A stretch of 8,915 bases of DNA from JBBSBY01 sp038205805 (GTDB lineage: Bacteria > Desulfobacterota > Desulfomonilia > Desulfomonilales > Desulfomonilaceae): contig JBBRBO010000146.1 in the NCBI GenBank assembly GCA_038205805.1, forward strand, positions 1 through 8,915. The letters run 5' to 3'. Positions 6,868 to 8,915 of this stretch are shown here, piece after piece. A program made the translations under genes and the position numbers. The notes beneath the pieces were generated by a model that was not told the origin of the DNA, did not search any database, and saw only the letters and a list, made by a program, of their open reading frames with translations. Each line of letters begins with the position of its first letter. The first letter of the stretch is position 1.

Positions 6868-7566
6868 CTACTCTTTAGGTTCCAGGTAGTTGTTTATAAT
6901 ACGAGAAAGACCTTCCATGTCGCGCACTTGAGGTAAGGCCCAGTCTGTGACTTCTTGGGAGCGCTTCTTACGAAGTCCTTCCATCACGGACCCGGCGCTG
7001 CCGATCACAGGTTTTGCCGGCCCCACCGCGTTCACGATCTTCTCACGGACTGTTCCGCGGGCGCTGATGGAATCGAAAGCCTTGACCGCTGCAGTTTCGC
7101 TTGGGGGCAACGGCTGGAATTCCCAAGGGGGAATCGGCGCCCGGTCCGACCACAAACCTACTCGGGCCTTTCTTGCATCCGCTTCGAGTTTGGCTAGACC
7201 GGTTTCCCAGGGCACGTATTTTCTATACCACCATGCGTACCCGATACGGAGCAATTCTTCAATGAGAGAACTGGAATCCACGGATACATAGGCGATGATC
7301 CGGTTGAAGTGATCTCGCACCAGTGGCGTAACCTCCACGGCCTTACCTGAGACACGCCGTGTTACGTACTCTTTGATTTCTTTACCGTACGGCTGCGGTT
7401 CCCCCGGCGTGTCTATGCCGTACAGTCGCACTCGCTCGATTACGCCGTCCGGGGCTATGACTTCAAACTCGTCGCCGCGGATAATTTTGGTGACTCTGCC
7501 TTCCCACCCGTAACAGGCGACGGGCAGACATAAACAACAGATGAGAAGAAGCGCGAGTTTTTTCAT
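6868..7566 (-). CDS. Secreted thermonuclease (SNase)-like protein with altered active site
   Basis: A 232-residue protein with an N-terminal signal sequence (KK, then a leucine/cysteine-rich core ending near ACYG at 17-20). C18 is not in a good lipobox because P15 and V16 precede it. Residues 21 to about 150 form a staphylococcal-nuclease-like OB-fold domain: EGRVTKIIRGDEFEVI, then RVRLYGIDTPGEPQPYG, then VRDHFNRIIAYV and a WYRKYVPWE / RKARVGLW tail. Compared with S. aureus nuclease, R35, D40 and R87 appear as R47, D52 and R89 and D21 as D32. The catalytic E43 position is G55 and T22 is E33, so activity is doubtful or changed. About 80 further residues after the domain look partly disordered. 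GGAG (7572-7575 on this strand) lies 5 bases before the ATG. It probably acts in the periplasm. Confidence 0.88.
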   Translation of the reverse strand: MKKLALLLICCLCLPVACYGWEGRVTKIIRGDEFEVIAPDGVIERVRLYGIDTPGEPQPYGKEIKEYVTRRVSGKAVEVTPLVRDHFNRIIAYVSVDSSSLIEELLRIGYAWWYRKYVPWETGLAKLEADARKARVGLWSDRAPIPPWEFQPLPPSETAAVKAFDSISARGTVREKIVNAVGPAKPVIGSAGSVMEGLRKKRSQEVTDWALPQVRDMEGLSRIINNYLEPKE

Positions 7567-8007
7567 AATGGCTCCGCATGGCCTCTGTTGCAGTTGCGTA
7601 TGAGTTCGTTTTTCCTGGTTAGCGAAAACATGAGCGTTGCGCCGACAGCACCTAACGTATCGTTACATGGTTACAATATAACACATCTTCTTCTGTTTTG
7701 GCCCGCAAGGAAAGAGAAGTTTTGGTTAGCGGAGACGACACATACGCCGCTTCCATTCGCTCGACGTAGCAAACCGGCTGCGCCTCAATAGGTGTCGGCT
7801 CGCGAAGGAGACTATAGCCCGAGACGGCGGGCGGCGCATATTGGCAAGGGTTCACCAGGAACCTTCCATGCACTTGGAAATGAGTACGGCTTGAGACTGG
7901 TTTTCACCATTCGGCGTCTTCAAGATTGTCGTCGATCCGTTCCACCACCGCTTCGGAACATGGTTGGTCCGGGTGGATTCTGAATACGACCAAAGGAGTC
8001 CAACAGT
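7567..8007. other. Sparse region upstream of the nuclease-like gene
   Basis: No gene is recognised in about 440 bases; the short frames here have no ribosome site or family resemblance. The part nearest the nuclease-like gene should contain its promoter. An AT-rich stretch (TTATATT on the - strand, near 7676-7682) could be a -10, but no good -35 partner is visible. A tandem GTTACA-TG-GTTACA at 7662-7675 sits next to it. Confidence 0.45.
7993..7998 (+). promoter_or_regulatory. Strong ribosome binding site before a small open frame
   Basis: AAGGAG lies 9 bases upstream of ATG 8008. It is the main reason to consider the 62-residue frame real. Confidence 0.45.
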
Positions 8008-8196
8008 ATGAATCGAAAGAAAAAGTATCAAGAATTTGGAATGATTCACCGTCCCGAGTCTAAACACGTAATTGCCGCCGTTTTCAAGCTCCTGACCTTC
8101 TGTCATGGCGTCGAGAAAATCTTTCGTTCACCTCGGCGCCTCATACCGATGTGCTTTCACAAGAGTAAGATCCGCGGAGCTTTTGTTGCAAAGTAG
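8008..8196 (+). CDS. Possible small basic protein, unknown
   Basis: A 62-codon frame starting MNRKKKYQEFGMIHRPESK and ending TAG. It is lysine/arginine-rich with one modest hydrophobic patch (VIAAVFKLLTF, about residues 21-31), too short and polar for a confident membrane span. I recognise no family. Its support is the AAGGAG site 9 bases upstream and a region otherwise free of genes. Against it, the frame is short, its composition could arise by chance, and an open frame of similar size exists on the other strand (7852-8106). It could also be the 5' remnant of a longer decayed gene. Confidence 0.3.
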   Translation: MNRKKKYQEFGMIHRPESKHVIAAVFKLLTFCHGVEKIFRSPRRLIPMCFHKSKIRGAFVAK

Positions 8197-8227
8197 GTTT
8201 TTCCAAGCTCTTCCTCAGTAATCTGTG

Positions 8228-8311
8228 AAAGTTGTTGGAGAGTGGTTTGGGGAAAAACTTTTTTCAAGAAGGTTCTCCCCAAAATTACTTATTTCATTAA
8301 GCATCGGTATT
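8228..8311 (-). repeat. Approximately 85 bp hairpin repeat type 1, copy B (3' of CGGC gene)
   Basis: The reverse complement aligns with 2135-2219, with roughly four fifths of positions identical and one single-base gap. The shared core GGGGAGAACCTTCTTGAAA (8262-8280 on this strand) is unchanged. The hairpin (8249-8280) is weaker than in copy A because one arm has drifted to A/T. The element starts about 45 bases after the stop of the CGGC-domain gene and has the same orientation relative to that gene as copy A has to msbA. Confidence 0.75.
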
Positions 8312-8356
8312 AGGATAACACTAGGGGCGGCGGGGTCAACGCCTCACTCTTATCGC

Positions 8357-8701
8357 CTAATGGTAGTCATGAGTTCCGAGGATCACCTTGATTCCGGTCT
8401 TTTCCTCCACCAACTTGGCCATGTCTTCCACCTTGTTATACGGGCAGGGAGGCTGTGCCTTGGCCATGCACGTGCTGAAATGGATAACATCCGGTTTGAT
8501 CTCGGAGAGCTTAGCCGCCATGCCCAAAGTAGGAACAACGGTCCGGCCCGGACATTCACAGGCCACAAAAGATACCACAGCGGATGGTTCGTCAAAGCTG
8601 TGCTCTCCCATTGCTGCGGCCTTGAGACATCTCCATTCTCCCGGACATCCATATCCGTTTTCCATGTACGAGCCACATCCGACAATCGCCACTTTTTTCA
8701 T
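8357..8701 (-). CDS. CGGC domain-containing small cysteine-rich protein
   Basis: A 114-residue cytoplasmic protein that resembles the CGGC domain family, thought to bind metal; its function is not established. Family pattern seen: the opening strand MKKVAIVGC, a CPGEWRCLKAA segment, a central cysteine motif followed by PGR, DVIHFSTCMA, CPYNKVEDMAKLVEEKTG and the ending VILGTHDYH. Cysteines are at 9, 19, 25, 48, 50, 78 and 86, with H111 in the terminal GTH. The motif that names the family (C-G-G-C) is here C48-E-C50, one residue shorter. The chosen ATG at 8701 has AAAGGAG (CTCC at 8710-8713 on the + strand) 8 bases before it; an upstream in-frame ATG at 8749 has no such site. It stands alone, followed by a hairpin repeat. 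Confidence 0.82.
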   Translation of the reverse strand: MKKVAIVGCGSYMENGYGCPGEWRCLKAAAMGEHSFDEPSAVVSFVACECPGRTVVPTLGMAAKLSEIKPDVIHFSTCMAKAQPPCPYNKVEDMAKLVEEKTGIKVILGTHDYH

Positions 8702-8915
8702 TGGTCGGTCTCCTTTTGAATTCGGCTGGGAAGGCATGAGATAATCCATTACACATCGTGGTTTTAGGTGATAAAGCCGGTTTGGTGAATGGTTAGGGAT
8801 TCCCGAACTCCTCCCGCGCCTATCATTGACCTGGAATGTTCTCGCCGTGACACTATTGTGGGCCGCTCTCTCTGAGCCGGCAACCTAGAGACGATGGGGT
8901 GATGAATCGTCATCA

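Noticed and set aside
8225..8719. 164-codon + strand frame across the CGGC gene
   Set aside because: It runs through the hairpin repeat and is antisense to a gene with a clear family pattern.
8900..8915. TGATGA-ATCG-TCATCA inverted repeat at the window end
   Set aside because: A short 6 bp palindrome cut by the window edge; with no flanking context it cannot be told from chance.

Overview
The window looks like a chromosomal segment of a Gram-negative bacterium, most likely a deltaproteobacterium (Desulfobacterota). The basis is protein style, not a database search. It has an LpxI-type lipid A enzyme, an MsbA/LpxK/heptosyltransferase cluster, small CGGC-domain and EcsC proteins, and hairpin repeats between genes. 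Coding density is low: about 1.1 kb, 0.56 kb and 0.8 kb lie between genes with little or no recognisable coding sequence.

Left half (1-5245, all + strand): lipid A and core LPS assembly at the inner membrane. It starts with the 3' end of lpxI (UDP-2,3-diacylglucosamine hydrolysis). Next is msbA, the ABC flippase for lipid A-core, with a TTG start. A 1.1 kb gap follows with two types of hairpin repeat and a promoter-like AT-rich patch. Then come lpxK (lipid A 4'-kinase, GTG start) and a GT9 WaaC-like heptosyltransferase, joined by an ATGA overlap. Together they make lipid A, phosphorylate it, add inner-core heptose and flip the product. The Kdo transferase gene waaA, often found next to these genes, is not in this window.

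Right half (5246-8915): unrelated single genes. An EcsC-family protein (+) is preceded by a 560 bp leader containing a possible three-way-junction RNA fold. Convergent to it on the - strand is a secreted nuclease-like (SNase-fold) protein whose usual catalytic glutamate position is glycine. A roughly 790 bp sparse region follows with one possible 62-residue small protein. Last is a - strand CGGC-domain cysteine-rich protein.

The clearest non-gene signal is an approximately 85 bp hairpin repeat present twice (2135-2219 and 8228-8311). The copies are inverted in the window, but each lies just 3' of a gene (msbA, CGGC gene) in the same orientation relative to that gene. No complete novel defence or mobile system is visible.
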